Source of the DNA: Cognatishimia sp. SS12
GTDB lineage: Bacteria; Pseudomonadota; Alphaproteobacteria; Rhodobacterales; Rhodobacteraceae
Reading direction: 5' to 3'
DNA length: 64,000 nucleotides
Assembly: GCF_028369055.1 (NCBI RefSeq)
Contig: NZ_JAQNCZ010000001.1
Coordinates: 1-64,000, forward strand
In this document: positions 26,455 through 36,281 of the stretch, one piece after another
Layout of the letters: every line of letters begins with the position of its first letter
Position numbering within the stretch: the first letter of the stretch is position 1
Translations under genes and position numbers: made by a program
Notes under the pieces: model-generated
Told to the model about the DNA's origin: nothing
Databases searched by the model: none
What the model saw: the letters and a program-made list of their open reading frames with translations, nothing else

Positions 26455-29400
26455 GGGGTTGCGTCCAGCGTGGCGATGATGGAATTGCGGCGGCTCTGCC
26501 ACACCCCGGCGGCATGGAGCGCGGCAAAGCGGGCCTGCATCGCGGCCAGCGCGCCGGGATTTTCTGATTTGAGGAACTCCACAACCTGCTCATTGCCCAG
26601 CGTCGCCTCATGATAGGCGTCAAACAGCGCCGGGTGTACAGCGTCCGCCAGATGGGCGAAGGCGGCCATGTTTTCAAGCGTGGCGGCAATCTCGGCCCCG
26701 CCGCGAAACCCGTGGCGCATCATGCCCGACAACCAATCGGGGTTGGTGGCGCGGGCGTGCACGACGCGGGCGACTTCTTCGTCCAGGGCGCGGGCGCGCG
26801 GGCGGCTGGGTACGCTGCTGTCCAGATGATAGAGCGCGGCGCTGCCGCCGGTCACGGATTGCGCCGCGGCAAATCCCGCCTCATGGCTGGCATAATCCAG
26901 CGACAAGAGAATATCGGTTTCCGGCAGGTCCTGCAGATGAACAAAACTGTCGGCGGCGGCCACACGGTTGCGAATGCCGGCAGCATCCTGACGGGGGTCC
27001 TGCTGGTCCAGCGCCCAAGAGGAGGCGTTGAGCCAAGCCTCCCCCGCTTCGGACTGCGCGGCGGGGCCATAATCTGTCAGCTGCCCCATGCCCAGCCCAT
27101 AGCTGCCCGGCGCTGGGCCATAGACACGTGGGGCGGGGAATGCGCCAAAAAACGGGTTCCAGTCCGCAGCTTCCTCGCGCTCAGAAAGCGCCCGTACGGC
27201 TTGCGAAAACAGGGCCGCAAGCCCCGGAAAGACATCGCGGAACAGGCCGGAAACGCGCAGGGTCACATCTATGCGCGGGCGCTCCAGCAAGGATATGGGA
27301 AGGATTTCAACGCCCGACACCCGTTCTGATCCGTCATCCCAGACCGGCTTGGCCCCCAGCAGGTGCAGCGCCATGGCGAATTCTTCGCCCGCCGTGCGCA
27401 TGGTGGCGCTGCCCCAGAGATCCACGATCAGGTTGCGCGGGTAGTCGCCTTCGTCCTGTAGGTGACGGCGCACCAATTCTTCGGCCAGTTTCACGCCCTG
27501 CGCATAGGCGGCGCGGCTCGGCACTGCGCGGGGATCGGTGGTGAAGAGGTTGCGCCCGGTGGGCAAAACGTCGGTGCGCCCGCGGTACGGCGAGCCTGCC
27601 GGGCCTGCCGGGATTCGCTGCCCCTCAAGCGCGCTGAGCAAGGCGGCACTCTCAGCGGTGGCGGAGGGCGCGGCGTCAAAAGCAGATTGGTTCTGGGGCG
27701 GACGGCCAAAGACATGCAGCCCGTCGCCGAACTGGCTTTCTTTGATGTCACAGACAAAGGTGTCGATGCGGGTGATGGCCTCGGCCAAAGTGGTGGCCGC
27801 ATCCATCCCAAGTTGATCCGCCAGCCCAAGCGCCTCGGCTTCAGCGCGAATGTCATCTTGCAATCGGTCGCGGCGTTTTGGGTCCAGCCCGTCGGCGTTG
27901 GAAAACTCATCCAGCAGGTTTTCCAGATGGGCAAAGCGGGCAGGGGCCGCGCTGTTTTTCAGCGGCGGGGGAACATGGCCCAGCGTGAGCGCGCCAATGC
28001 GCCGCTTGGCCTGCGCGGCTTCGCCGGGGTCGTTGACAATAAACGGGTAGATGACGGGGAGATCCGCCGTCAGAACCTCGGGCCAGCAGTCGCGCGAGAG
28101 GGCAACTGATTTTCCCGGCAGCCATTCCAGCGTGCCATGCGCGCCGACATGTACCAGTGCATGGATGCGTTGCTGTGTGGTGAGCCAAAGATAGAAGGCA
28201 ACATAGCTGTGGCGCGGGGTGCGCGCGAGGTCATGATAGCTGTCGACCCGGTCGTGTGCTGCGCCGCGTTCGGGCTGTAGGGTGACAGTGATCTTGCCGC
28301 GCGTGAGCGCCGCGAATTCAAACGCGCCTTCCCGGCAAAGTGCATCCTCTTCCGGTGCGCCCCAAGCGGTGCGCAGATCTGACTGCAGGGCGTCCGGCAA
28401 GGTGGCCAATGCAGCCAAATAGTCGCTGAGCGGCCAGCGGTGCTTGGCAGATTGTAAACCGTCCGCAAGGCGCGGGCCGCTGGGGACGTCATAGCCAGTT
28501 TTGGCCAGATCTTGCAAAATCGCGTCGCCACTGGCGAGGGCATCCAGCCCCACGGCATGGGCCATGTTCCAATCCCCGCCGGGATAAGTCGATAAAACAC
28601 AGGCTATGCGCCTTTTGCGCGATGGCGTTTGCGCCAGCGTGACCCAATGGTCAACCTTGCGCACGCAGGCGCTGATCCGATCTGCCAGCGGACGATGGCC
28701 AAAGCGCGCATATTCCAACTGCGCATCTTTCTTGCCAGGCTCCTTAAAGCTGGTGACACCGGCGAACAGCCGCCCGTCCACTTCGGGCAGCACGACGTGC
28801 ATCGCCAGATCCGCTGGTGCCAGCCCACGGTCGCTGTCTTGCCAGGCTTTTTCGCGGCTTGTGGCCAGCGCGATCTGAAAGACCGGTGCGTTGGTAACAT
28901 CGAGCGGCGAGGTACCATCAGCGCCTTTACCGGAAAAGGCAGTGGCATTGACGATGGCGGCTGGCGCGAGCGTTTTCAGTGTTTCGGCGATCCAGCGCGC
29001 GGCTTTGGGGGCCTTGAGACTTGGCGCATAGATGCCCAAGACCTCATAGCCACTGGCGGTGAACTCCGCGGCCAATGCTTCGATCGGGGCCATGTCAGCC
29101 GCGCTGAGGTAGGAGCGATAAAACGTCAAAACAATCAACGGCCTACCGCTCGTCGCCACGGCCTCACACGGGCCAACATCAGGCCGCCAAGCGCCAAAGT
29201 CGGGCAGGGCTTTGCTGCCGGCCACAGGTTTTGCCGCCAATCCGGCGGCCAGCGCCAATTGCGCCAGCGCGGCTTGCGCGGCGACCGCGCCGCCGGTGTC
29301 ACAAAGGTGGGCGAGCCGGGTGAGCGTTGATTTTGGCAGGGTTGAAACGTCATCCAGTCGGGAATCTGGCCGCCCATCGGCAGGCAGCACCGCCAAGGCA

Positions 29401-29726
29401 ACACCCTTGCGGCGCGCGAGATCCTGCACTTGCTGAATGCCATAGGACCAATAGGGCAGCCCGCCAATCAGCCTCACCAATATCGCCTTGGCCCCCTCCA
29501 AGGTCTGCTCGACATAGGTGTCGACCGATAGCGGATGTTTCAATGCGGCCAGATTTGCCAGCCGCAAGGACGGCAGCTCGCCCTTGGCGCGATGCCAGCC
29601 TGCCGCGAAAGCCCCCAGATCACTGTCAGAAAACGACAGCACCACCAGATCAGCCGGGCTTTGGCCCAGATCCATGGGGGTGTCGGTTTCCTCTAACCCG
29701 TGGCTTTCGCGAAAGACGACATGCAT
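26451..29726 (-). CDS. cobN: CobN, aerobic cobaltochelatase large subunit
   Basis: 1091 residues, somewhat short for CobN but with the family regions in place: LVRLIGGLPYWSYGIQQV, ACVLSTYPGGDWNMAHAVGLD, VGAHGTLEWLPGKS, YPRNLIVDLWGSATMRTAGE and GMMRHGFRGGAEIAATLEN. With CobS and CobT, which are not in this window, it inserts cobalt into hydrogenobyrinic acid a,c-diamide using ATP. It follows cobW by five bases. Confidence 0.94.
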   Translation of the reverse strand: MHVVFRESHGLEETDTPMDLGQSPADLVVLSFSDSDLGAFAAGWHRAKGELPSLRLANLAALKHPLSVDTYVEQTLEGAKAILVRLIGGLPYWSYGIQQVQDLARRKGVALAVLPADGRPDSRLDDVSTLPKSTLTRLAHLCDTGGAVAAQAALAQLALAAGLAAKPVAGSKALPDFGAWRPDVGPCEAVATSGRPLIVLTFYRSYLSAADMAPIEALAAEFTASGYEVLGIYAPSLKAPKAARWIAETLKTLAPAAIVNATAFSGKGADGTSPLDVTNAPVFQIALATSREKAWQDSDRGLAPADLAMHVVLPEVDGRLFAGVTSFKEPGKKDAQLEYARFGHRPLADRISACVRKVDHWVTLAQTPSRKRRIACVLSTYPGGDWNMAHAVGLDALASGDAILQDLAKTGYDVPSGPRLADGLQSAKHRWPLSDYLAALATLPDALQSDLRTAWGAPEEDALCREGAFEFAALTRGKITVTLQPERGAAHDRVDSYHDLARTPRHSYVAFYLWLTTQQRIHALVHVGAHGTLEWLPGKSVALSRDCWPEVLTADLPVIYPFIVNDPGEAAQAKRRIGALTLGHVPPPLKNSAAPARFAHLENLLDEFSNADGLDPKRRDRLQDDIRAEAEALGLADQLGMDAATTLAEAITRIDTFVCDIKESQFGDGLHVFGRPPQNQSAFDAAPSATAESAALLSALEGQRIPAGPAGSPYRGRTDVLPTGRNLFTTDPRAVPSRAAYAQGVKLAEELVRRHLQDEGDYPRNLIVDLWGSATMRTAGEEFAMALHLLGAKPVWDDGSERVSGVEILPISLLERPRIDVTLRVSGLFRDVFPGLAALFSQAVRALSEREEAADWNPFFGAFPAPRVYGPAPGSYGLGMGQLTDYGPAAQSEAGEAWLNASSWALDQQDPRQDAAGIRNRVAAADSFVHLQDLPETDILLSLDYASHEAGFAAAQSVTGGSAALYHLDSSVPSRPRARALDEEVARVVHARATNPDWLSGMMRHGFRGGAEIAATLENMAAFAHLADAVHPALFDAYHEATLGNEQVVEFLKSENPGALAAMQARFAALHAAGVWQSRRNSIIATLDATP

Positions 29727-29731
29727 CGTGG

Positions 29732-30769
29732 TTAATCCACCAAGGCGGCGCAGATGGCGTCTGGCTTGATGTCATCGTGCTCGGCAATGACAACAACGCG
29801 GCCCCGGCGGCCCTCTTCGGGTTTCCACGGGCGATCAAACTGGTGGCGTACCCGCGCCCCTACGGCTTGTACCAAGAGACGCATGGGTTTGCCTTTAACC
29901 GCTGCATAGCCTTTGACGCGCAGGATGTTCTGGTCTTTGGCCAGCCGTTCGATCCGCTCTGCAAAACGGGCGGCATCAACCTGTTCTGGCAGATCAATCA
30001 CAACGCTTTCAAAATCATCATGTTCGTGATCGTGATGGCCATCGTGATGCGAGGGGCGGGCCTCCATGTCGTCTTCGGCGGCCGCATTCAGGCCTAAAAT
30101 GACGCGCGGGTCCATCACGCCTTCGGCCACTTCGACCACCGGAATGGGTCGCGGGGATTCCGCGGCGATGACCTCTTTTGCCTTGGCCACGCCGTCCGGG
30201 CCAGCCAGATCGGGTTTGGTCAGCAGGATGATATCGGCGCAGGAAATCTGATCTTCAAAGACTTCGGACAAGGGCGTTTCATGATCAATACTGTCATCAG
30301 CCTCGCGCTGGGCGTCGACCTTGGCGACATCGGTGGCAAAGCGGCCGGCGGCGACAGCCTCGGCATCGGCCAGCGCGATCACGCCATCCACGGTGATTTT
30401 TGATCGGATATCCGGCCAGTCAAAGGCCTTAAGCAGCGGTTTGGGCAGCGCAAGGCCCGACGTCTCGATGATGATATGCTCTGGGCGTGGCTCCAGCGCC
30501 ATCAGGGCTTCGATGGTGGGGATGAAATCATCAGCGACAGTGCAGCAGATGCAGCCGTTGGCCAGCTCCATGATGTTTTCTGCCGGGCAATCGGGAATGG
30601 CGCAGGATTTCAGGATGTCGCCATCCACGCCCACGTCGCCAAATTCATTGACCACAACCGCCAGACGTTTGCCCTGCGGGTTCTGCATCAGGTTGCGCAC
30701 GAGCGTGGTTTTGCCCGCGCCCAAAAAGCCGGTGATCACAGTGACGGGGAGTTTTTCAAGAGTGCTCAT
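29732..30769 (-). CDS. cobW: CobW, G3E-family GTPase
   Basis: 345 residues. TVITGFLGAGKTTLVRNLM is Walker A, NGCICCTVADDF is the CxCC metal site, and IIIETSGLALPKPLLKAF and LLTKPDLAG complete the GTPase. A histidine-rich stretch (SHHDGHHDHEHDD, about residue 240) may bind metal. CobW is thought to supply cobalt to CobN. It overlaps the DUF1636 gene by four bases. Confidence 0.94.
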   Translation of the reverse strand: MSTLEKLPVTVITGFLGAGKTTLVRNLMQNPQGKRLAVVVNEFGDVGVDGDILKSCAIPDCPAENIMELANGCICCTVADDFIPTIEALMALEPRPEHIIIETSGLALPKPLLKAFDWPDIRSKITVDGVIALADAEAVAAGRFATDVAKVDAQREADDSIDHETPLSEVFEDQISCADIILLTKPDLAGPDGVAKAKEVIAAESPRPIPVVEVAEGVMDPRVILGLNAAAEDDMEARPSHHDGHHDHEHDDFESVVIDLPEQVDAARFAERIERLAKDQNILRVKGYAAVKGKPMRLLVQAVGARVRHQFDRPWKPEEGRRGRVVVIAEHDDIKPDAICAALVD

Positions 30770-31149
30770 TCAGGGATCTCCAGCGGCGGGATGCGCGCGA
30801 TACAGTTTTTGCGAAAATGGATGGAACGTTCGCGCCAGGGCACAAGGCCGTTGTCAGTCGCGGCGTATTTAACGATGCCGTCATGCACCAGTTCGGCATC
30901 ATCGGCGCCGGTGAAATTGCCATAGACATAGGTCCAGCGATCTTTGCCGCCGCGCACCGCCACCGAACAGCCGCTGTCGCAATTGGACAGGCATTCGACA
31001 GTTTTGACCGTGACATGGGCGGGCCAATCCCGCTCGATCAGGGCGGCGGCCAATTGTGCGCCGGGGCGCGGACCCTCGATATCGGTCGGTTGCCCCGCGC
31101 GGCAGGTCGCACAGACCAGCAGCTCTACGGGCGCGAAAGTCTCGGTCAA
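30766..31149 (-). CDS. DUF1636 ferredoxin-like metal-binding protein
   Basis: 127 residues from TTG 31149, which GGAGA precedes by about six bases. LLVCATCRAG and VECLSNCDSGCSVAV give a two-plus-two cysteine pattern like thioredoxin-fold 2Fe-2S proteins. DUF1636 genes are often found next to cobW; their function is unknown. It is the first gene after the cobalamin riboswitch and is coupled to cobW, so a role in metal delivery or redox support for CobG/CobN is plausible but unproven. An upstream ATG at 31236 would run into the expression-platform region and is less likely. Confidence 0.75.
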   Translation of the reverse strand: MTETFAPVELLVCATCRAGQPTDIEGPRPGAQLAAALIERDWPAHVTVKTVECLSNCDSGCSVAVRGGKDRWTYVYGNFTGADDAELVHDGIVKYAATDNGLVPWRERSIHFRKNCIARIPPLEIPE

Positions 31150-31245
31150 TTTGTCTCTCCAGCTCGGAGGACAAGGGCGAGTGGGCGGGGACGTGCATAC
31201 GTTTTCCCGACACCGGAACACCCCGTCCGGTTTCATGTCATATGT

Positions 31246-31425
31246 GCGGGCAGGTCTCCCGGCTTACGGATCTCAAGGCCTTAGCCTTAGCGCTCATCCA
31301 ACCTTCCCGGCCATTTGGCCAGTGGTTTTATGGATGACCTTTCCGGTCACGGTCGCGGGGGCGGCTGCGCTTTTGGGGTATCCCCTTGTCGCATTCCCTT
31401 TTCACCTGCATTAAAGCAGGAACCA
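31246..31425 (-). promoter_or_regulatory. Cobalamin riboswitch (AdoCbl element)
   Basis: Read on the minus strand, the region gives a stem (CTGC...GCAG), TGAAAAGGGAA, GCGCAGCCGCCCCCGC and the B12 box ACCACTGGCC (31317-31326), and ends GGGAAGG...GATCCGTAAGCCGGGAGACC. These are the conserved parts of the cobalamin riboswitch in order. It ends about 100 bases before the DUF1636 start, so cobalamin should repress the whole DUF1636-cobW-cobN-cobG... operon. The cobO gene diverges from the other side. Confidence 0.93.
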
Positions 31426-31479
31426 GCCCGTTGGGAATGCGCGATAGGGCGGAGTGAGTCAAGCAAAGAGGAATGCCGC

Positions 31480-32097
31480 GTGAGCGATAACACTGACCAA
31501 AACGCCCGTCATGCCGAGAAAATGAAGAAAATCAAAGCAGCGCGCGACCGGCTGATGGCCACCAAGACCGAAGAAAAAGGTCTGATCATGGTGCACACCG
31601 GGCCGGGTAAGGGCAAATCTTCGTCTGGATTCGGCATGATCATGCGCTCGATCTCACATGGGATGCCCTGCGCCGTGGTGCAATTCATCAAAGGCGCGAT
31701 GGCAACCGGCGAGCGGGACTTTCTGGAAACCCATTTCCCCAAAGAGTGCAAATTCTATGTGTCGGGCGAGGGCTTCACCTGGGAAACCCAAGACCGGGAA
31801 CGCGACATCGCCAAAGCCGAAGCTGGTTGGGAGTTGGCCAAACAGCTGATCCGGGATGAGAGCAACCGCTTTGTCTTGCTGGATGAAATCAACATCGCCC
31901 TGCGCAATGATTATCTGGATATCGACGCGGTGGTGGACTTTCTGCTGACGGAAAAACCCGCGATGACCCATGTCTGCCTGACGGGCCGCAACGCCAAGCC
32001 GGAACTGATCGAAGCAGCGGATCTGGTGACAGAAATGACGCTGATAAAACACCCGTTTAGGGATGGCATCAAAGCGCAGAAGGGTGTGGAGTATTAA
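31480..32097 (+). CDS. cobO: CobO, cob(I)yrinic acid a,c-diamide adenosyltransferase
   Basis: 205 residues. IMVHTGPGKGKSSSGFGMI is the P-loop, then VVQFIKGAMATGE and FVLLDEINIALRNDYLD, typical of CobA/CobO-type adenosyltransferases. It adds the upper adenosyl ligand. GTG 31480 follows AGAGGA at eight bases; the frame upstream of it overlaps the riboswitch. It diverges from the riboswitch-controlled operon. Confidence 0.93.
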   Translation: MSDNTDQNARHAEKMKKIKAARDRLMATKTEEKGLIMVHTGPGKGKSSSGFGMIMRSISHGMPCAVVQFIKGAMATGERDFLETHFPKECKFYVSGEGFTWETQDRERDIAKAEAGWELAKQLIRDESNRFVLLDEINIALRNDYLDIDAVVDFLLTEKPAMTHVCLTGRNAKPELIEAADLVTEMTLIKHPFRDGIKAQKGVEY

Positions 32098-32167
32098 CCG
32101 CGTCTTTTGTGCGTATGACCAACTCATTCCGTGCCAATCAATGCGCCAGTAATTAATGAGGCCCCAA

Positions 32168-33616
32168 ATGACCAAAGCCATCATGATCCAAGGCACCGGC
32201 AGCAATGTCGGCAAGTCGATGTTGGTTGCAGGACTATGCCGGGCGGCGGTGCGGCGGGGGCTGTCGGTTGCGCCGTTTAAGCCGCAGAATATGTCAAATA
32301 ACGCGGCGGTCACGGCGGATGGCGGCGAAATCGGGCGTGCGCAGGCCTTGCAGGCCCTTGCGTGTAAAATCCCGTTGACCGTGCATATGAACCCGGTTTT
32401 GCTTAAGCCTGAATCTGATGTCGGGGCGCAGGTGGTTGTGCAGGGTAAACGCTTTGTCACCGCCAAAGCCCGCGAATATGCGGCGCTGAAACCACAGCTT
32501 TTGGCCAAGGTGTTGGAAAGTTTTGAGCTTCTCAAAGCGCAGCATGATCTGGTGATTGTCGAAGGCGCGGGCAGCCCGGCAGAGGTGAACCTGCGTGCGG
32601 GCGATATCGCCAATATGGGGTTTGCCGAGGCCGCAGATGTGCCGGTTGTCTTGGCGGGCGATATCGACCGGGGCGGCGTGATTGCGCAGATCGTGGGTAC
32701 ACAAGCGGTGATCAGCCCCGAGGATGCGGCGCGGGTAAAAGGCTTTGTCATCAACAAGTTTCGCGGCGATCCCAGCCTGTTTGACGACGGCTATGCGCTG
32801 ATTAGCGCCCACACAGGTTGGCGCGGCTTTGGCGTCTTGCCCTATTTTGACGATGCCTGGCGACTGCCTGCCGAAGACGCGCTGGATCTGCGCAGCAGCG
32901 ACAAGACCGCGGGGCTGCATATCGTCTGCCTTGGTCTGTCGCGGATTGCGAATTTTGATGATCTTGATCCCTTGGCGCAGGAGCCGGGCGTGCGCCTGAC
33001 TATGCTGCGCGCCGGGCAAGTGATCCCGGCGGATGCCGATCTGGTGATCCTGCCGGGCAGTAAATCGACACGCGGTGATCTTGCGTTTTTACGGGCGCAG
33101 GGCTGGGATGTTGATCTGATGGCGCATGTGCGGCGCGGCGGCCATGTGCTGGGTATTTGCGGAGGCTACCAGATGCTCGGGCAAACCATTGCTGACCCCG
33201 ACGGCATCGAAGGTGCCGCTGGCACCACCGAAGGGCTGGGCTTGCTGGCTGTCGACACGGCTATGACGGCCGACAAACGCCTGACTGAAGTCGCGGCGCA
33301 GCATGTCGCCAGCGGGCAGGGTTTCAGCGGCTATGAAATTCACATTGGCCGCACGCATGGCACAGATTGCACGCGCCCATTTGCCTTGGTGGACGGGCGG
33401 GCCGAGGGCGCGCGATCGGCCGATGGGCGCATAGAGGGCAGCTATCTGCACGGGATGTTCGGCGATGACATGTTTCGCGCCGCCTTTCTGGCGCAGCTAG
33501 GCGCGGCCCCTTCTGGCGCGCGCTATCAGCAGGGTGTTGAGGCAACATTGGATGCGCTTGCGGCCCATCTTGAGGCGCATCTGGATGTTGCGGGTCTCTT
33601 AGCGCTGGCGCGGTAG
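32168..33616 (+). CDS. cobQ: CobQ, adenosylcobyric acid synthase
   Basis: 482 residues. [19 protein letters not shown] and [13 protein letters not shown] form the ATP-binding domain. [17 protein letters not shown] and [14 protein letters not shown] (catalytic cysteine) are in the C-terminal amidotransferase domain. It amidates side chains b, d, e and g. GAGG lies six bases before ATG 32168. It probably follows cobO in one transcript, with a 70-base gap. Confidence 0.95.
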   Translation: MTKAIMIQGTGSNVGKSMLVAGLCRAAVRRGLSVAPFKPQNMSNNAAVTADGGEIGRAQALQALACKIPLTVHMNPVLLKPESDVGAQVVVQGKRFVTAKAREYAALKPQLLAKVLESFELLKAQHDLVIVEGAGSPAEVNLRAGDIANMGFAEAADVPVVLAGDIDRGGVIAQIVGTQAVISPEDAARVKGFVINKFRGDPSLFDDGYALISAHTGWRGFGVLPYFDDAWRLPAEDALDLRSSDKTAGLHIVCLGLSRIANFDDLDPLAQEPGVRLTMLRAGQVIPADADLVILPGSKSTRGDLAFLRAQGWDVDLMAHVRRGGHVLGICGGYQMLGQTIADPDGIEGAAGTTEGLGLLAVDTAMTADKRLTEVAAQHVASGQGFSGYEIHIGRTHGTDCTRPFALVDGRAEGARSADGRIEGSYLHGMFGDDMFRAAFLAQLGAAPSGARYQQGVEATLDALAAHLEAHLDVAGLLALAR

Positions 33617-33685
33617 AGCCGCAGATGGCTTGCCTTGGGCTGGGGCATCGGGAATAGTGCCCAAACCTAGCGGAGCCCACCTAAC

Positions 33686-34432
33686 GTGCGTCAATTGCTG
33701 AATTTCCTGCTGGCCCTCTGCGTCAGCGCCACGGTGGCGCAGGCTGATACAAAGGTGTTTGCGGCCGCCAGCCTTAAATCGGCGCTGGATGAGGTGATTG
33801 CCGCCTACGGCAAGCCCGTCACGCCGGTCTATGCCAATAGCGCGTCGCTCGCGCGGCAGATCAGTCAGGGCGCGCCAGCGGACGTGTTTATTTCGGCAAA
33901 TCAGCAATGGATGGATGTGCTGGACGCGCAGAGCCTGCTGGTGCCGGACACCCGCCGCGATCTGCTGGGCAATCGTTTGGTATTGATCGCACATACACCT
34001 GTGACGGACTTTGATTGGGCAGCGTTTCCGGCGCAGTTGGCTGAGGCGCGGCTCGCCATGGGGCTGGTTGCGGCGGTGCCCGCTGGCATTTATGGCCGCG
34101 AAGCGCTGACCGCCATGGGGATATGGCACGATGTTGCGCCGCGTGTGGTGCAGACCGATCACGTACGCGCGGCCTTGCGGCTTGTGGCTTTGGGGGAGGC
34201 GGAATTTGGGCTGGTCTATGCAAGTGATGCGCACGCCAGTGATCGCGTGCATGTGGTTGCTCTGATCGACGCGGCGCGTCACACGCCGATCCGCTATCCG
34301 GTGGCCCTGATCAATGCCCGTCCAGAAGCGCAGGATTTTGTGCAGTTTCTGACCGGGGACGCAGCGCGCGACATTTTTGCCGACCATGGGTTTCAAACCG
34401 GCGACCTGGCGGCGTCTGGGGGCGCGCAATGA
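33686..34432 (+). CDS. modA: ModA, molybdate-binding periplasmic protein
   Basis: 248 residues from GTG 33686. The signal peptide RQLLNFLLALCVSATVAQA precedes KVFAAASLKSALDEV, the ModA hallmark. PVYANSASLARQISQGAPADVFIS and GDAARDIFADHGF follow. It delivers molybdate or tungstate to ModB. It overlaps modB by four bases. Confidence 0.93.
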   Translation: MRQLLNFLLALCVSATVAQADTKVFAAASLKSALDEVIAAYGKPVTPVYANSASLARQISQGAPADVFISANQQWMDVLDAQSLLVPDTRRDLLGNRLVLIAHTPVTDFDWAAFPAQLAEARLAMGLVAAVPAGIYGREALTAMGIWHDVAPRVVQTDHVRAALRLVALGEAEFGLVYASDAHASDRVHVVALIDAARHTPIRYPVALINARPEAQDFVQFLTGDAARDIFADHGFQTGDLAASGGAQ

Positions 34433-35136
34433 GTGCGTTTGCTGATTTTTTGGAGCCGGAGGGCTGGCAAGCGGTGATCCTCTCGCTCAAAGTGTCGTTT
34501 TGGGCCACATTGCTCAGCCTGCCATTGGCCGTCTGGGTGGGATATGTGCTCGCGCGCGGGCAATTCTGGGGCAAACAGCTGCTGAACGGGCTTGTGCATC
34601 TGCCATTGATCCTGCCGCCGGTGGTCACGGGATATGTGTTGCTTGTGGTTTTTGGCCGCCGCGCCCCGCTGGGGACCTGGCTAGAAGAGGTTTTTGGCCT
34701 TGTCTTGGCGTTTCGCTGGACTGGCGCGGCCCTTGCTGCGGCTGTCATGGCCTTTCCCTTGATGGTGCGCGCCATACGTTTGGCCGTTGAAAACACAGAG
34801 CCGGGGCTGGAGGCGGCAGCCGCCACGCTAGGGGCCTCAAAACCCTTTATCTTTGTCACGGTGACACTGCCGTTGATCCTGCCCGGCATCCTGACCGGAG
34901 CCATTCTGGGCTTTGCCAAGGCTGTGGGCGAATTTGGCGCGACCATCACATTCGTGTCCAGCATTCCGGGCGAGACGCAAACGCTCCCCTCGGCGATCTA
35001 TGCCGCTCTTCAGGTGCCGGGCGGCGAAGGGCAGGCCGCGCGACTTGTGATCATGTCGCTTGTGCTGGCGTTGGGGGCCCTGATTATTTCTGAGGTTCTG
35101 GCCCATCGCATGGCGCGCAAGAGGACAGCCAGATGA
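34429..35136 (+). CDS. modB: ModB, molybdate ABC transporter permease
   Basis: 235 residues with five to six membrane segments. LSLKVSFWATLLSLPLAVW and the cytoplasmic loop EAAAATLGASKPFIFVTVTL, which contacts ModC, match the family. FAKAVGEFGATITFVSSIPGETQTLP is the conserved C-terminal region, about 160-185. It overlaps modA and modC by four bases each. Confidence 0.95.
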   Translation: MSAFADFLEPEGWQAVILSLKVSFWATLLSLPLAVWVGYVLARGQFWGKQLLNGLVHLPLILPPVVTGYVLLVVFGRRAPLGTWLEEVFGLVLAFRWTGAALAAAVMAFPLMVRAIRLAVENTEPGLEAAAATLGASKPFIFVTVTLPLILPGILTGAILGFAKAVGEFGATITFVSSIPGETQTLPSAIYAALQVPGGEGQAARLVIMSLVLALGALIISEVLAHRMARKRTAR

Positions 35137-36221
35137 GTTTGCAGGTCGCCTTTCAGCACAGATATCCAGGCACCTCGCTGGATGTCCGCTTTGAAGCCCC
35201 GCAGGGGATCACCGCGCTTTTTGGGCCGTCGGGGGTCGGCAAAACCTCTGTCATTAACGTCGTCGCTGGTCTGCTGCGCCCGGATCAGGGCCGCATCGCC
35301 TTGGGGGATCGACTGTTCTTCGATCATGCGGCGCGGGTGGATTTGCCCACGCGCAAACGTCGCGTCGGCTATGTCTTTCAGGATCATCGCCTGTTCCCGC
35401 ATATGACAGTGCTGCAAAACCTGACCTATGGGCGGCGGGCGCAACGTTTGCCGGTTCAGGCCGCTGACATTGATCCGGTGGTGCAAATGCTGGGGCTGGC
35501 GCAGCTTTTGCAGCGCATGCCGGAGGCGCTTTCGGGCGGCGAGACACAGCGCGTTGCGATCGGGCGGGCATTGCTCGCAGAGCCAGAGCTGCTCTTGCTT
35601 GATGAACCTCTGGCCGCCCTTGATCAGGCGCGGCGACAGGAGATCATGCCCTATCTGGAACGCCTGCGCGATCAGGCCGCAATGCCCATGCTGTATGTCA
35701 GCCATTCCGTGTCCGAAGTGGCGCGGCTCGCCACGACGGTGGTGGCCATGAAAGACGGGCGCGTTGCGCGGGTCGGCCCTGTGGCCGAAGTCTTCGCAGA
35801 TCCGGTGGCCGCTGATGCTTTGGGGGATGCCGCGATGGGGGCCATTCTTAGCGCCCGGGTCGTGGCGCAGCACGCGGACGGGTTGACCGAACTTGCTGCG
35901 GCGGGCGGCACACTTTGGCTGCCCTATCCGGATGTGGGCGCACAGCGCAATGTCACCGTTCGGGTGCGCGCACAGGACGTGATGCTCAGCTTGACGCGCC
36001 CGAGTGGTATTTCGGCGCTGAATGTGCTGGAAGGGCGCATTCGCAAGCTGCACCGTCGTGAGGCCGGTGGCGTCATGGTTCAATTGCAATGCGGCAACGC
36101 GCATTTGCTGGCGCGCATTACCGGGCGCTCTGCCGCAGCAATGGCGCTGAGCGAGGGGGATCAGGTCTTTGCGGTTGTGAAAACCGTGGCCGTCGCCGAA
36201 GCCGAGGTCTTTGGCCGCTGA
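35133..36221 (+). CDS. modC: ModC, molybdate ABC transporter ATPase
   Basis: 362 residues. Walker A GPSGVGKTS, signature LSGGETQRVAIGRALL, Walker B LLLLDEPLAALD and the switch histidine (MLYVSHSVSEV) are all present. The C-terminal part from about residue 285 is the TOBE/Mop molybdate-sensing domain (SGISALNVLEGRI). It drives molybdate import. No modE regulator is adjacent. Confidence 0.95.
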   Translation: MSLQVAFQHRYPGTSLDVRFEAPQGITALFGPSGVGKTSVINVVAGLLRPDQGRIALGDRLFFDHAARVDLPTRKRRVGYVFQDHRLFPHMTVLQNLTYGRRAQRLPVQAADIDPVVQMLGLAQLLQRMPEALSGGETQRVAIGRALLAEPELLLLDEPLAALDQARRQEIMPYLERLRDQAAMPMLYVSHSVSEVARLATTVVAMKDGRVARVGPVAEVFADPVAADALGDAAMGAILSARVVAQHADGLTELAAAGGTLWLPYPDVGAQRNVTVRVRAQDVMLSLTRPSGISALNVLEGRIRKLHRREAGGVMVQLQCGNAHLLARITGRSAAAMALSEGDQVFAVVKTVAVAEAEVFGR

Positions 36222-36281
36222 CCGCGTGGGTATCACAATTCTTGATTGGTCACGCCGCAGACGCTTGGGCATAAGCCGCCT

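Noticed and set aside
32098..32167. Second riboswitch between cobO and cobQ
   Set aside because: The 70-base gap is too short and has neither a B12 box nor the GCCCCCGC core.
35010..36272. A 420-residue minus-strand frame
   Set aside because: It is antisense to modC, which has complete ABC ATPase motifs. No family features are visible.
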